Notes under the pieces: model-generated
The model's input: the letters and a program-made list of their open reading frames with translations, nothing else
Database searches by the model: none
Told to the model about the DNA's origin: nothing
From: Meconema thalassinum
Lineage: Eukaryota; Arthropoda; Insecta; Orthoptera; Tettigoniidae
NCBI GenBank assembly: GCA_946902985.2
Contig: OX336395.1
Span: 290,713,065 to 290,777,064, forward strand
DNA: 64,000 nucleotides
Reading direction: 5' to 3'
Shown: piece by piece, positions 51,691 to 62,654 of the stretch
Numbering within the stretch: position 1 is the first letter of the stretch
Layout of the letters: each line of letters starts with the position of its first letter
Program-made: the position numbers and the translations under genes

Positions 51691-52489
51691 GGGGCCTGTT
51701 CCACGAATGAACTTTGCAACTTTACACTTTTCACTTTGCACTTTTCAATTCTTGCAAAGTGCAAAGTCTTTCTGTTCCACCATGATCTATGTACTACTTT
51801 TCAATTTCTTTGCAAAGTGAAAAGTCTTTGCGTAGGAATGATCCGATCATGTTTATTCCACGAACAAATTGTATAATACTCCATGATGTAAAGCTTTATT
51901 TTTCGTGGTGAACTTGAGGACTTTAGTAACAGTTCTGCAAATACAGTAGTTGATTCTGATGTCCCATGCATTGCTGCTATACCGTGCTGGGCACCATGTC
52001 GTAACCAATGTAAGCATTTAAGAATTTGTTCTTTTTCGGAAAGAGGTCGACTTCTTTTGTTGCAGGTTTCAATATAGTCAGCTTGTATTGGGGTAATACG
52101 AAAACACTCGCGAAATTCCGTCGAAGTGAGGTTGTGAAAATTCATCCTGTCTTTGTACGTCCTCTTCTTGGATTTTTCATCACATCCTCACTTGATGATA
52201 ACAAAAGCTCTCGTCGTAACATATTTATAACACTAAACCAAATTCTGTACCGAGAAACTAGTGTGGAGACTTGTAGATTTGCATAGATTTCTGATAACTT
52301 TTCACTTCATTCCTTTGCACTTTGCATTTCTGCACCAATGGAGGAACATAACAGGCTTCAAAAGTGAAACGATTCCTAACTTTTCACTTTGCAAGACAAA
52401 TTTGAAAAGTGATGGTGGAACAACATCTGAACTGAAAAGTGCGAAGTGCAAGGTGAAAAGTTGCAAAGTTCATTCGTGGAATAGGCCCT
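51691..52489 (-). mobile_element. PIF/Harbinger relic, ~0.8 kb
   Basis: Long inverted repeats at both ends start GGGCCTGTTCCACGAATG (left) and, in complement, GGGCCTATTCCACGAATG (right). They continue for about 55 bp through repeated TTTGCACTTTTCA-type motifs. A fragment of transposase is inside. A target duplication is not clear. Confidence 0.75.
51801..52260 (-). pseudogene. Harbinger transposase N-terminal fragment
   Basis: The minus strand encodes MLRRELLLSSSEDVMKNPRR-like sequence, then FHNLTSTEFRECFRITPIQA, RPLSEKEQILKCLHWLRHGA and GIAAMHGTSEST. This is the N-terminal helix-turn-helix part of HARBI1-like transposases. The catalytic DDE part is deleted, and at least one small frame disruption precedes the final segment. 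Confidence 0.75.
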
Positions 52490-53363
52490 AGGACTAATAC
52501 AGCAAGCAAACTCACGTTGCAATTTGTTTCCACACAGTTCTAGGTCCTTTAGTTTTATTTCTATTGTAGTTTTCCTGAAGATGTCCGATTAAATTAAATT
52601 TTCTTCTTAGTTTTATATTTTCTCTTCAAAAGAAAATAAGAGCCTACATAAAATGTTCATATTTAGCTTAGAATACTTGTACATACAACTACTATTTATC
52701 ATATTATTAAAACTGAACACCAAAAATAACGTGTGCCAGTCGCGGAAAAGTTTCGCGTAGGAATTCCATTTACTGAATAGAGAGCTGGATTATAATTTCC
52801 GTGAATCTAATGTCATATGCCTGCTCCCTCCATGACGTTCTGGTGTGTTTATGTCAACAACAGCATTCACTAAAATTGTCGGCGGAGTCTTACGAATGTG
52901 TAGAAATTGGAGTTGCGGATATTAAGGTACAGTGTTATTTCTTTTGTAATATTGCCCAGTTTGTTTATGCACTGTAACTACAATGGTTGATCCAATATAG
53001 GCTACATTGTCAACTTTCAAATCATGTAATTCATGTCCGACATGTTGGATTTTGAGTGCATTTCAAAAGCTATCCTTTCCTAATTGGTCAATGAATGGAA
53101 ATGTTGAGCTCTGTTGGTTGGAAAAACAGTGTTATAAAGAAAAGTAGCTACTTTAATGACCCCCATTATAATACCGTTTTCTGACATAATATTTACATAT
53201 CGACATCGTCGAACATAACTTAAATTAAGAGTTGGGCCCATCGAGTATTAATACTAACAAAGGGCCCTTCCATTGCAGTACGGGCAGGTGTGTGTGTCAG
53301 AGCCTCCTCAAGTTCTCCAAACTAGCAATACTGTATGATATGCGAGCATAGGTCTTATCCACG
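52490..53363. other. No gene seen
   Basis: This is AT-rich DNA. The part 53080-53200 resembles the right side of the repeat at 36970-37450 (AATTGGTCAA, CCGTTTTCTGACATAATATT). No coding frame or known element is supported elsewhere here. Confidence 0.5.
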
Positions 53364-53713
53364 GCCAACGAGAAAGACAGACCATGGCGCGTAAACCAAA
53401 TCCTTCTGTGACGTATGCAATGTAGTGCTCACAGCCAACGAGAAAGACAGGCCATGGCGCGTAAACCTAAGCCTTTTGTGACGTAGGCAATGTAGTGCTC
53501 ACGGCCAACGAGAAAGACAGGCCATGGCGCGTAAACCTAATCCTTTTGTGACGTAGGCAATGTAGTGCTCACAGCCAACGAGAAAGACAGGCCATGGCGC
53601 GTAAACCTAAGCCTTTTGTGACGTAGGCAATGTAGTGCTCACGGCCAACGAGAAAGACAGGCCATGGCGCGTAAACCTAATCCTTTTGTGACGTAGGCAA
53701 TGTAGTGCTTGTA
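53364..53713. repeat. Minisatellite, five 70-bp units
   Basis: Units start at 53364, 53434, 53504, 53574 and 53644, exactly 70 bp apart, on GCCAACGAGAAAGACAGGCC. Variants alternate: units 2 and 4 are preceded by ACA and carry AAGCC, units 1, 3 and 5 by ACG and carry AATCC. This is a 140-bp dimer pattern. Confidence 0.92.
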
Positions 53714-54184
53714 CACTCAAGTCCAGACCAATTCATGAGCAGCAGAAATGCGATATTTTATATCAATCTTTTCATGAAATGGACGAAGTTTAGATGTTCC
53801 GTGTGTTTCCAAACACCAGAAATTATGCTGTATAGGTTTACAACTCGACGTCAGCTATAGAAAGCCTATTTACCTGTTGAAGTTACTCGTTATAAATATC
53901 CACGTGAACTAGGATTCGAGGGTTCGTTGTGTCTTTAATAGCTGCAACGAGTACAGTAAGTTGAGTTGTAGAGCCTGTGACCTTCGTTGTGAGTTAAATT
54001 ATGTGCACATGAGTATAATTAGTTCAAAGAATCTTGCAGTGAAATTATTACTTACAAGGGAAGCTATTATTATTGAGCATATGGCTTTTAGTGCCGGGAG
54101 TGTCCGAGGAGATGTTCGGCTCGCCAGAGGCTGTAGCTGCTTCAAGTGGACACCCATGGGGTGAGCTACAAGTTCCATTCAATT

Positions 54185-54487
54185 TCAAGTAGTTCCAACT
54201 TTCGCTACCAGATGTCACTGACATCTAGTGGTGACCGTTGGAACTTTGACAGAGCGTTTCAACGAAATCGAACCTAGAAATTTAGCTTCACTCAAGTTTA
54301 GTTAGTGGAAGGATCTTTTACATGCCAGCAATCTATGGCATGGGACCGCCGGCTTTACTTCCCCTCCGAAGGAAGGCATACTGGAGGATTTTAACGCTTT
54401 TAAAAATCCGACGACTTCGGCCGGGTTTGAACCCGCGATCTTGGACACAGCAGTTCAGCATGCTACCAACTACGCCACCGAAGCCAC
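54185..54487 (-). mobile_element. SINE1 copy, tail-truncated
   Basis: The tRNA-like head is at the right (complement of ACGCCACCGAAGCC, B box GGGTTTGAACCCGCG). The body extends left to CAATTTCAAGTAGTTCC; the GGTTGG tail is missing. Before it, 54090-54180 is a short piece (CACCCATGGGGTGAGCTACA) shared, inverted, with 47300-47330 and 63345-63370. Confidence 0.75.
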
Positions 54488-55149
54488 TAAGTGTCAGGAA
54501 AGACAGATCGAAACCTGTCTTGAAACGTTTTGGGCGGAATCGTACCTGACATCCTGGTACGCAGGCATGACGGCTGGAGGAGCTGGACATCCCTGCGGCA
54601 CTCGGAGTAGTCGCGTGGTGGAGCGTATATGCAGGCTGCTTCCCACCAACCTTGAGTGCTTGGGCGGTCAGGGCTGTCCGTTCCAACGTGTACGGTACTC
54701 GCGCCTTCCCATTGATTTATATGAGAGATTCGCCACGTGATTTCGGAGCCTTGCAGTTCAATCTGGCAGCTGATTTTTCGCACATTGTCCTATTAGACTA
54801 TAGTACAACGATTGCGTCCACCAAATTTCAAGATAGGTTCCCGACCTGTTTCTTGTTAGTAGTTATTGTTGTTCTAAGGGCACAAACTTGAACGTATAAT
54901 AAATGTCATTAAATAGTGATTTGGAACGATATGGTTTTGAATGTCAGGGGATCGAAGAGCAATCAATACGTCAGAAATGTCCCCTTGTGAGCAGAAACGA
55001 CACATTAATGTGCTATTCAACGTTACTTCAGCGAGTGGAGGAAGGAAATGCGGTTATTTAGCCTTCATCCAGCTTTAATTCACCTCATTACTCTGTCAGA
55101 GGGCGTGCAGACATTTACATTTGATCACTGGCCGCCAGCTAGACAGCTT

Positions 55150-55203
55150 ATCATTTATATTGCATCAAACCAGTCAGAAGACTGAAGACTCAAACAACAA
55201 CAA
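55150..55203 (+). mobile_element. LINE-B 3' terminus only
   Basis: GCATCAAACCAGTCAGAAGA then CTGAAGACTCAAACAACAAC is the shared 3' end of LINE-B. This copy keeps only about 50 bp, an extreme 5' truncation. Confidence 0.75.
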
Positions 55204-55261
55204 GTTCTGTAGGGTAACCATTATGAAAAATATAATCTATTTGCTCACGTGTATTATGTAA

Positions 55262-55400
55262 TCTAACAAGTGGCTTGGGTGGCGTAGTCGGTAGCATGCT
55301 GAACTGCTATGCCCAACGTCGCGGTATCAAACCCGGCCGAAGTCGTCGGATTTTTAATAGCGTTAAAATCCTTCATTCGGAGGGGAAGTAAGTCCCTAAA
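55262..55400 (+). mobile_element. SINE1 head fragment
   Basis: It carries GGCTTGGGTGGCGTAGTCGG and a B-box-like GGTATCAAACCCGG with the start of the body, cut at GGAGGGGAAGTAAG. A LINE-C remnant follows immediately. Confidence 0.7.
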
Positions 55401-55712
55401 ATAACTGCTATCTGCATACTGGTATGGTAGAGCCCCAGTTTATCGAGGTTGGCCTTCAGCAACTTCGGTAGGATCCCTGAGGAAGAGATTATGATAGGGA
55501 ATACAGTGACAAATTCTTGTCGCCACATCATTTGGATTTCTTCAGCCAGAGCCATGTATTTCGCCACTTTCTTAGCATAAATGTGTTGGATATTATGCGA
55601 GTTAGGGATTGCGATGTCTATTAGAAGAGTTCTCTTCTGCACTTGATCAATAAGAATAATGTCTGGCCTGTTTGCTGATATAGATCTATCTGTGATCACT
55701 GACCTGACCCAG
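55390..55712 (-). pseudogene. LINE-C reverse transcriptase C-terminal fragment
   Basis: The minus strand encodes NRPDIILIDQVQKRTLLIDI, AIPNSHNIQHIYAKKVAKYM and MMWRQEFVTVFPIIISSSG. The same segment, with more upstream sequence, is at 57835-58357. It is the C-terminal region of a non-LTR retrotransposon polyprotein. No catalytic residues are present. Confidence 0.7.
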
Positions 55713-55721
55713 AGTAGCTTT

Positions 55722-55790
55722 GGTTGGTTGGTTCCTTAGTTTAGAGGCTCCGACAACGCGGGCATGTAGCCCCGTGTACTTTGTGTGTGT
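55722..55790 (-). mobile_element. SINE1 tail fragment
   Basis: GGTTGGTTGGTTCCTTAGTT then GACAACGCGGGCATGTAGCC matches the SINE1 terminus and stops at TTTGTGTGTGTATC. Confidence 0.65.
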
Positions 55791-55796
55791 ATCATT

Positions 55797-56615
55797 ATTC
55801 TATCATTTCAAATGATCTTGTCGACTTCATCGTTATGCTTAAGTCTACCGTTATGCGTTACGGTTACGGCGTGTATGACGTCATCATGTTGTTCAGTGTA
55901 CATGCACCGAGTCTGAGTTTACTCCTGGGGTCTGGCGTTATGTGAACGGAGACGGCGAGTGCCTGACGTCATGCAGTCCCCGCGCGGGAAGTCTAAGTTA
56001 AAGGGTAATGGAGTCTGTTGAGTCTGAGTTTACTCCTAGGGTGTGGCGTTATGCGATACGGAGACGGAGAGTGCGTGACGTCATGCAGCAGAGTGCAAAG
56101 AGTCCTGGGAGAAGCCCTCCTGAGCCTTTCTAACATGTGTAGCATTTGTAGCATGCGTCATTTGAAATGGTAATAATAATAATAATAATATTAATATCGT
56201 ATGGCCTCGGGTGCCGGGTGCAAGCTTTGTTATTTGACACCCAGAGGGTAGCTTGCATGTCGAATTTCGTTGTTCCTTGAAGCACTATGAAAGTCAAGGA
56301 GGTTAGATATCTAAGCTCCTTGAACACTATAGCGCTTTCTAGTAGAGAAATGAGGAACTTTGTGTTGGCGGAAACTCCCGAGATTAATTTTGCTATTATG
56401 AACACTGGCTACTGAATTCAAATGGGTTCTTTGACATGCCAACATCGTATGACATGCGTATCATATTTTTGCCGCCTTTCAAAAAAAAAAAAACACTTAC
56501 CACGGCCAGGAGCGAACCTGCAATCTTGGGGGTTAGTAGACCGACACGATATCCACTCACCCACCGTGGCAAGCTATTTGAAATGATATCAAGTCTAGTC
56601 TCTCAGACTGACTGT
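55797..56615. mobile_element. MITE M, copy interrupted by SINE2
   Basis: It begins ATCATTTCAAATGATCTTGT and ends ATTTGAAATGATATCAAGTC plus AGTCTCTCAGACTGACTG. The internal GTTTACTCCT...GTGACGTCATGCAG segment is duplicated within this copy. SINE2 lies at 56170-56575. Confidence 0.7.
56170..56575 (-). mobile_element. SINE2 copy with 10-bp target duplication
   Basis: ATTTGAAATG flanks it (56160-56169 and 56576-56585). (TAA)n tail at left, tRNA-like head at right. It inserted into the terminal motif of MITE M. Confidence 0.88.
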
Positions 56616-56659
56616 ATCTTTTTTTTCACATCGTTATGGCCATTTAAGGAGCGCGGAGA

Positions 56660-57365
56660 ACTCATTTAGCAAATGATGTTGATCTTTCCTTCTCCCAAAA
56701 TGTCTTCATCTGGACACTAAAGAGTTTCTTCCGTTCTTCAGTCCATGGTTTCCTGTTGGTACTGAAGCCGATTTTCTCAGCAAATGTTAGTTGTTGATAA
56801 CTGTTCAGAATTTGGATTTGTCTTGTATGATTTCATCCCCGATGCCAACTTCCTGAAGATCTTCTACTTCTTTAAGCCAGTTGGTCTTGACTTTCATTGA
56901 GAGAGCAAGGTTGGGAATCCTCTTCGTCAGTTCGTCATCGGTCATGTGAAGAATGTGGCCATAGAACTTTAATCGCCTTTTCCTGAATGTGTCGGTTATC
57001 CTTTCAGTGATGATATAGCTCCTGAGACTTTCGTTTCCCTCTACGCAGACTGGATCAAAGATTTTCCTCAATATTGTCCTCTCTTGCTTCTCTATGTCTT
57101 TAATAAGAGATCTGACTCCAATGAGCAAGGTTCCCGAGGAGTATAATGCTTCAGGTTTGATGACTGTGTTATAATGTCTTAATTTAGCATTCTGGGATAT
57201 TGTTTTTAGTTGTATCTGTTCCAGGTAATTCTACTATAGACCTTCTGTAATTTTGAAATTATCTCCTTATTTGCTTCACGGTTCAATCCGTATGGCTGAA
57301 TTATTTCTCCTAAATACTTGAATTTATTTACTTGATGAATTTTGTCGAATTAGTGTTCAGAGGTT
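56660..57365 (-). pseudogene. LINE reverse transcriptase C-terminal relic
   Basis: The minus strand reads FKYLGEIIQPYGLNREANKE, then KQERTILRKIFDPVC and ITDTFRKRRLKFYGHILHM, a typical post-palm region of non-LTR reverse transcriptases. Stops and frame changes occur before 57130. It may be the same LINE-C family as the flanking fragments, but no overlap proves it. Confidence 0.7.
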
Positions 57366-57387
57366 GTCCATCTATTGGGGTTTTGCA

Positions 57388-57428
57388 TTCTTCTTCTTCT
57401 TCTTCTTCTTCTTCTTCTTCTTCTTCTT
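57388..57428. repeat. (TTC)n microsatellite
   Basis: About thirteen CTT/TTC units are uninterrupted. The neighbouring 57430-57830 shows no supported feature; the open frames crossing the repeat are artefacts of it. Confidence 0.85.
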
Positions 57429-57834
57429 GCTTTGTTACAGCCAACCAAGGACCACGTCATGTCAACTGTTTCTTCTGCATTTTAATGTTGGCCCAGTACT
57501 CTTTCATTCGCAATCGATGTTGCACCTTTCTCTCCGTCGTACACGCCTTCCCGGTTTTTAGTTTCGGCTTAGGTTGAAAACTCCAATGTTCTTGAAGTTT
57601 TCCCTAAGTGGACCACGCTCCTGGATATCTTCACATGTTATCCCAATCTCCAACTGAACCAGGCCCCCTTTGTCTTTTTCTCATGGAGAAAAGCAAAAAT
57701 TCGGTTGCATCATCATTATTATTATTTCTCATAAGGTCACAATATCGTTGGGTACAATTCACCATTTCATCGACATTTGTTGCAAGATGGAGTGGAGTTA
57801 TCTAAACTGGTAGGTTGAGGAACGAACGAACTAT

Positions 57835-58357
57835 GGAGCAGGTCTCTAAAATAACTACTTTCTGCATACTAGTATGCAGATTATGGTGGAGCCCCAATTT
57901 ATCGAGGTTGGCCTTCAGTGACTTGGATATGATCCATGTGGAAGATATTATGATAAGCAATACAGTAACAAATTCCTGTCGCCACATCTGTCGGATCTCT
58001 TCAGCTAGAGGCATGTATTTGGTCACTTTTTCAGCATAACTGTGCTGGATATTATGCGAGTTAGGGACTGCGATATCTATTAGAAGAGTCTTCTTCTGCA
58101 CTTTATCAATAAGAATAATGTCTGGCCTGTTTGCTGATATAGGTCTAATATGCGTAAACATTGACCATTATGGCAATGGTAATAATTAATATAGGTCTAT
58201 CTGTGATCACTGACCTGTCCCAGAGTAGCTTGTGTGTATCGTTCTCCAGAACAGCATCAGGAATATATTGATAGTAAGGCAGAACATTAGTACTTAAGGA
58301 GTGCTTCTTTGCCAGGTTCAGGTGGATTATCTTGGCTACTTGGTCATGCCTCTTCAA
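57835..58357 (-). pseudogene. LINE-C C-terminal fragment, longer copy
   Basis: The minus strand encodes RHDQVAKIIHLNLAKKHSLS, then YQYIPDAVLENDTHKLLWDR, NRPDIILIDKVQKKTLLIDI and WRQEFVTVLLIIISSTWIIS. A short duplication (CTGATATAGGTCT / ATATAGGTCTATCTGTGATC near 58140 and 58192) splits the frame. It is a second copy of the segment at 55390-55712. Confidence 0.72.
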
Positions 58358-58412
58358 GTAGTACGTAGATGAAATTGTTGTTCAGCCCCCTGTGATATGC
58401 TGGATGATCTCC

Positions 58413-58413
58413 G

Positions 58414-58470
<57 letters not shown>
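58413..58470. repeat. (ATT)n microsatellite
   Basis: About nineteen ATT units are uninterrupted. The following 58490-58890 shows no recognised gene or element. Confidence 0.85.
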
Positions 58471-59061
58471 GCATGTTTTATTAGAACCCTAGTGATGGGA
58501 GATGCCTTTAATTAATTTTTTCACTTGACGTACTGGTAGTAATAAATCTTGCCTTCTCCCTCGAGGGACATAATGTTGTTTGCACGGTCTGTATAACGTG
58601 ATTAATGGTGTCGAACAGTTTGCGTTGGTCATGGAGGTGCAGGCGATGGTCAAGGCAGTCTGTAATCTTCTCTCAAATTGCATTTTGGTTGTTAATGGAC
58701 CATCACGTCACGAAGACGTTCCTTCAGGAGGCCTTGCATGTGATCTAGTGTGTTACTGACCCCGGCTAAGCAGGTAAGCGTGCAATATGCAACTCTTCCT
58801 TTCATTTCCACATTCTCAGGTCGTTATGCGCTACAAACATTATAACATCTCTATAAATAAAGCAAGCTTTCTGTCTGTGTAGATAAGCTTTAACAACTAG
58901 TTCCGTGAAGAACTAAAGCCGATTTTCATATAAAATCCTACTAATGTTAATTGCCACTATCAACATACAAAATTTCAGTTTGATTGCTGTAATACATTCG
59001 TAGATATTGAGAACCGTCTAAATATTTCGGATGGTCACCATGTGGGATTTTTATATACGTA

Positions 59062-60486
59062 CAGGGTGGTCGAGAAGTTCCTTTACATGTTATAGCATAA
59101 GACAGTTAGACATGGAAACATTGTTATGAATAAACAGGATTTTTTATTTCAACATTTATTGAGTAAACAATGCCTGGTTACAATTAACAATTTCATTCAT
59201 CGATCAACAACTTCAGTATGTATTCCTCCATGTCCGTCAAATGTTCTTGTATGCATCCGCTGCAGCATGCGGTGGCTGATAGTTTCAAATGCCATGCGAA
59301 CTCCATCTTTCAGTTGATCGTTGTTCACGTATCGTCGTTTACGAACGTTTTCTTTTATTATTCCCCATAGTGCATTGTCCGGTGTGCTGAGGTCTGGGCT
59401 TCGTGGAGGCCATGGCAGTGGTGCTGGAAGGTCTCGTGATCCACGCCCAATCCAGCGGTTTGGAAAAAGTTCATTATCCGGTTGCGGACACTCACAGCAA
59501 AATGTGGTGGAGCACCATCTTGTTGAAGTGCCACGATGTCACTTATACCTTTAGCCCTTAATTGTGGAAGCAACGACGTCTTAATCAATTGCAGGTAGCT
59601 GTGCTGGTTCACAGGACCATCGAAGAAATAAGGTCCAAGCAGATGGTCTGCCGATAACCTTGCCCAAAGCATAACATGCGGCGGATTGCACTCAATTTCC
59701 TCATAAAAGTTCGGATTGCTTTTTGCCCAAATAACGTTACGATTTCGTGAGCTACGATAAATCTCACACTCATCAAAGAATATAAAGTTTTTTTGATCAT
59801 CTGCATACGGGAAGCGTGCGAGCAGCATTTCACATGCAAGCACACGTTGCTCCAAGTCACGATCACTCAACTCGTTCACGGAGGATGGCCGAAAACATGA
59901 AAGTTTCAAGTCTTTGCGCATATGGTCTTTCATCATCGATCGCGGGACGCCTAATTCCGCAGACCGCTTACGGGTTGACTTCACCGGCGATCATTCAATC
60001 GATTCTGCCTCAGCGGCACAAGTTGCGATACGAGTCGTAGGCCTTCCGCTACGTGGTGCATCGAGAACACTTCCCGTCACAAAGGTTTTCTTCTCCCACG
60101 CGAATAACGTTGGTCGTGATGGCGGTGGTTTCCAAACCTCACAGCGAAGTCCTTCAAAATGTCTGACATTGTCTTCTTCGTATTCTGACGTTCGCGAACC
60201 CAAACAGAAGCCACCAAACGCTCCTCAACAGTGAAAACACTTGTATCCGTCATGGTTGAACTCTTTCGACTGAAGGGAGGCAGCTAACTGCGCAGCGAAC
60301 CACATGACACGTGACTCGACTTTCCCACGCTAACTGAAGTGAACGTGTCAAGTGCTAGACTCGGCTCACGGCGGGAAATTGTTATCTCAACAATATGTAA
60401 ATAATGTTAATAATAAATATTTATAATACGTGTCTAAATTTATTGCCCTATGCCATAACATGTAAAGCGACTTCTCGACCACCCTC
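59062..60486 (-). mobile_element. Mariner-like element, 1425 bp, degraded
   Basis: The ends CAGGGTGGTCGAGAAGTTCC and, in complement, GAGGGTGGTCGAGAAGTCGC are flanked by TA (59060-59061 and 60487-60488). The inverted repeats extend about 45 bp through CTTTACATGTTAT. It carries a frameshifted transposase on the minus strand and sits in a TATATA run of the foldback-family copy. Confidence 0.85.
59220..60250 (-). pseudogene. Mariner transposase, frameshifted
   Basis: The N-terminal segment (from about 60250) encodes MTDTSVFTVEERLVASVWVR. After a frame change near 59990 the main segment has FIFFDECEIYRS (first catalytic D) and IVALQQDGAPPHF (second D). A one-base loss in a T-run near 59460 then shifts the frame before the third acidic motif, PDLSTPDNALWG. 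Allowing for the shift, the last two catalytic residues are about 46 apart, unlike the DD41D element. It is inactive as it stands. Confidence 0.8.
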
Positions 60487-60984
60487 TAGGTCTTAGAGTT
60501 ATGTACTATTACATGAAAATTAATGTGTAGGTGTATTCAAACTTCAATCGCATAAATAGGACGCAATAAATGAAAATCAGATTTTAAAATTTCGCGAAGC
60601 TGCCATCTTGTGGTTATGAAAACAATTGAAATAAATTAGATGCCAGTGGATTTAAATTCGTATAAGCATATACCATACCAAGGTTTACTGCACTCGGATG
60701 GTTAAATCGCGAGAAACGTCCATTTAAATATGTATACGTCGCCGCCATGTTAGATTTGTGCTCACCAGATTATTGAAAGTCCTGTAGGTGAACTTAAGTT
60801 CATAGCCTCTATCAACATAAAAAAAACGGTTTGATTGCTAACATAGATTAATAGATTTTGAGAACCGTGTAAATATTTCGGTTGGTCACCATCTTGGATT
60901 TTTATATATGTAGGCCATAGAATTATGTACGATTATTGCGTAGGGTCATTATTCAAATGTTCACTTCGATCACATGATAATTAC

Positions 60985-61186
60985 ACGAGGCTGACTTTGT
61001 GGTGGGCCCTCTCCGCTTTTCCCTTTTCTACCTGCCTTTCATGGCTCTCCTTCCTTCCAAGTGCCTCAATGCTCATTCTACGAGGGTTGAGGGCATTTCT
61101 TTTCTTCCTGTCCTTTATGTACCTTATCCTTTGTTTACCATTTCTTCTTCTAGTAGGCCTATGTAAGTCTGTAGTTAGTATTAGGG
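60985..61186 (+). repeat. Dispersed repeat Y, left part
   Basis: It is the reverse complement of about 5580-5780 (GTGGGCCCTCTCCGC, CATGGCTCTCCTTCCTTCC, GAGGGTTGAGGGCATTTC). The repeat resumes at 61949 (TTCACATTCTCATCCCATCT then GATGTTAGGCCTCTTAAAAC) beyond the hAT relic and ends in (ATC)n at about 62055. Confidence 0.6.
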
Positions 61187-61948
61187 CAGCGTTTCCCAAA
61201 CTGTGGTACGCCTACCACTGGTGGTACGCGGTGATGTTACGAACAATATAAAAAGCATATTAGATACGCTACGAAAAATATAACATATAAAAATATAAAA
61301 TTTAAAAAAAAACATTGATATGTTGCCCCAAAGATAAGGAGCAGTTTTATGAATGAATTGTGATTCAGAACTAAGGCAAACTTTTTCAAAAATGGCTCTT
61401 GTGAACTTTTGGGTTGAGAGGCGTGCAGACTATGCAGACATAGCTGACAAAGCAGTTAGATATTTACTGCCTTTCACTACTTCGTACTTGTGTGAGACTG
61501 CATTTTCTTCACTTGTTTAACTCAAGAATAAATACCGGAATAGGCTCCTTACAGTGGAAATCGATCTTCGTTTGAGACTAAGCAATCTTAAACCAGACAT
61601 TCCTAAGCTGGCTTCTAATCTTCAAGCACACTCTTCACATTGAAGTTGTTAGTTGAACTTTGGGTTTTATGTCTAATTATTATGATCTTTTTTTATAAGT
61701 AATATTTGTACAGTTTCATTTGTGAATGCTCGAATTGAATACTTATTGTAATAAATAATAAAACAACTGGATACACTTTTTTATTATTTGAACTTTAACT
61801 CTAACTAACACAATTTACAATCCATCTTTTGGTCTGCTACGTAGTGGTGGTGGAGTTATAGTTACTATATCTCCCAACCATTAGGTGGTACGCGAGAGAT
61901 TCTCGTCTATTAAAGTGGTACACACACACAAAAGTTTGGGAAACACTG
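61187..61948 (+). mobile_element. hAT (Charlie-like) internally deleted copy
   Basis: The ends CAGCGTTTCCCAAACT and AGTTTGGGAAACACTG are a good inverted repeat and match the CAGNGTTTCCCAAACT signature of Charlie-type hAT elements. Next to both ends lies GGTACGC-type sequence (GTGGTACGCC, GGTGGTACGCG). No exact 8-bp duplication is visible, so the copy is old or its flanks are changed. Only the C-terminal transposase domain remains. Confidence 0.8.
61351..61641 (+). pseudogene. hAT transposase dimerisation domain relic
   Basis: The frame reads LVNFWVERRADYADIADKAV, LLPFTTSYLCETAFSSL, a stop at 61518, then NKYRNRLLTVEIDLRLRLSN. The LPF.TSYLCE.AFS block is the conserved hAT C-terminal (dimerisation) motif found in ZBED5/SCAND3-like proteins. 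The catalytic part is absent. Confidence 0.8.
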
Positions 61949-62055
61949 AGTCATAGTTCACATTCTCATCCCATCTTTCACTATCACCCAACACTAGATG
62001 TTAGGCCTCTTAAAACAACAATTATCATCATCATCATCATCATCATCGTCATCAT

Positions 62056-62330
62056 TAACTTCGTCACAGTGACAATTGGGTACAATCGTGTTGAACCCCT
62101 GGCACTACAGCCCGTGAAGAGCCTAGGCCTACCAAGCGACCGCTGCCCAGCCATTTGGCCTGCAGATATAGGGGTGACGCGTGGTCAGCGCGTCGGGTCC
62201 CCTCGGCCGTTAATCTTGGTTTTTGTGACCGGGGCGCTACCTCACTGTCAGACAGCTACTCAATTGTCCTCACGAGGCTGAGTGCACCCCACAATCGTGT
62301 TGACCGAGTAAAAAACATCAAATCTCTAAA
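62056..62330. repeat. Probable dispersed retroposon, unclassified
   Basis: The GC-rich stretch (CAGCCATTTGGCCTGCAG, GGTGACGCGTGGTCAGCGCG, TCCTCACGAGGCTGAGTGC) after an (ATC)n run looks like a tRNA-headed or 5S-like retroposon in plus orientation. No B box is convincing. No protein is supported. 62335-62650 holds nothing recognised. Confidence 0.35.
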
Positions 62331-62654
62331 CTTTTAACTAAACGAATAACCAAATGAATAACTAATGATTAAGAGCGCAATGAACAAACATAGTGTTGAC
62401 TGAGCTAGCGTAGGATGCACGTGCTAATGGCGTCTGCAGATTTGGCAACTTGGCGCGTGTTACCATAGCAACAGTGGAGTATTCTCTCCTCTTGATGGAA
62501 ACAGTGGAGCCTAGTTGTTAGATTTTGAGGCGAAACCACAGTTTAGCAAACCATCCCAAGGTTTAAAACCGTGGCTCAAAAAGAAAAGAAAAGCCACGTT
62601 GAGTGAGACATAGTTTCTTCAATCTACCCATTATTGATTTTATACCGGATGAGT

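Larger units (their letters stand above)
58895..60905. mobile_element. Foldback-family arm, interrupted by a mariner
   Basis: CTAGTTCCGTGAAGAACTAA, CAGTTTGATTGCTGTAATAC, CTAAATATTTCGGATGGTCA and, after the insertion, AACAATTGAAATAAATTAGA, GCGAGAAACGTCCATTTAAA and CGCCGCCATGTTAGATTTGT follow the left arm of 29257-30511. Only one arm orientation is seen here, so this copy is not itself a foldback. Confidence 0.75.

Noticed and set aside
54333..54783. Overlapping open frames of 98-117 codons on both strands
   Set aside because: Half of each lies in a SINE1 copy; the remainder shows no domain and no codon bias that I can judge.
57332..57577. Serine- and phenylalanine-rich proteins at 57.4 kb
   Set aside because: They are translations of the (TTC)n microsatellite.
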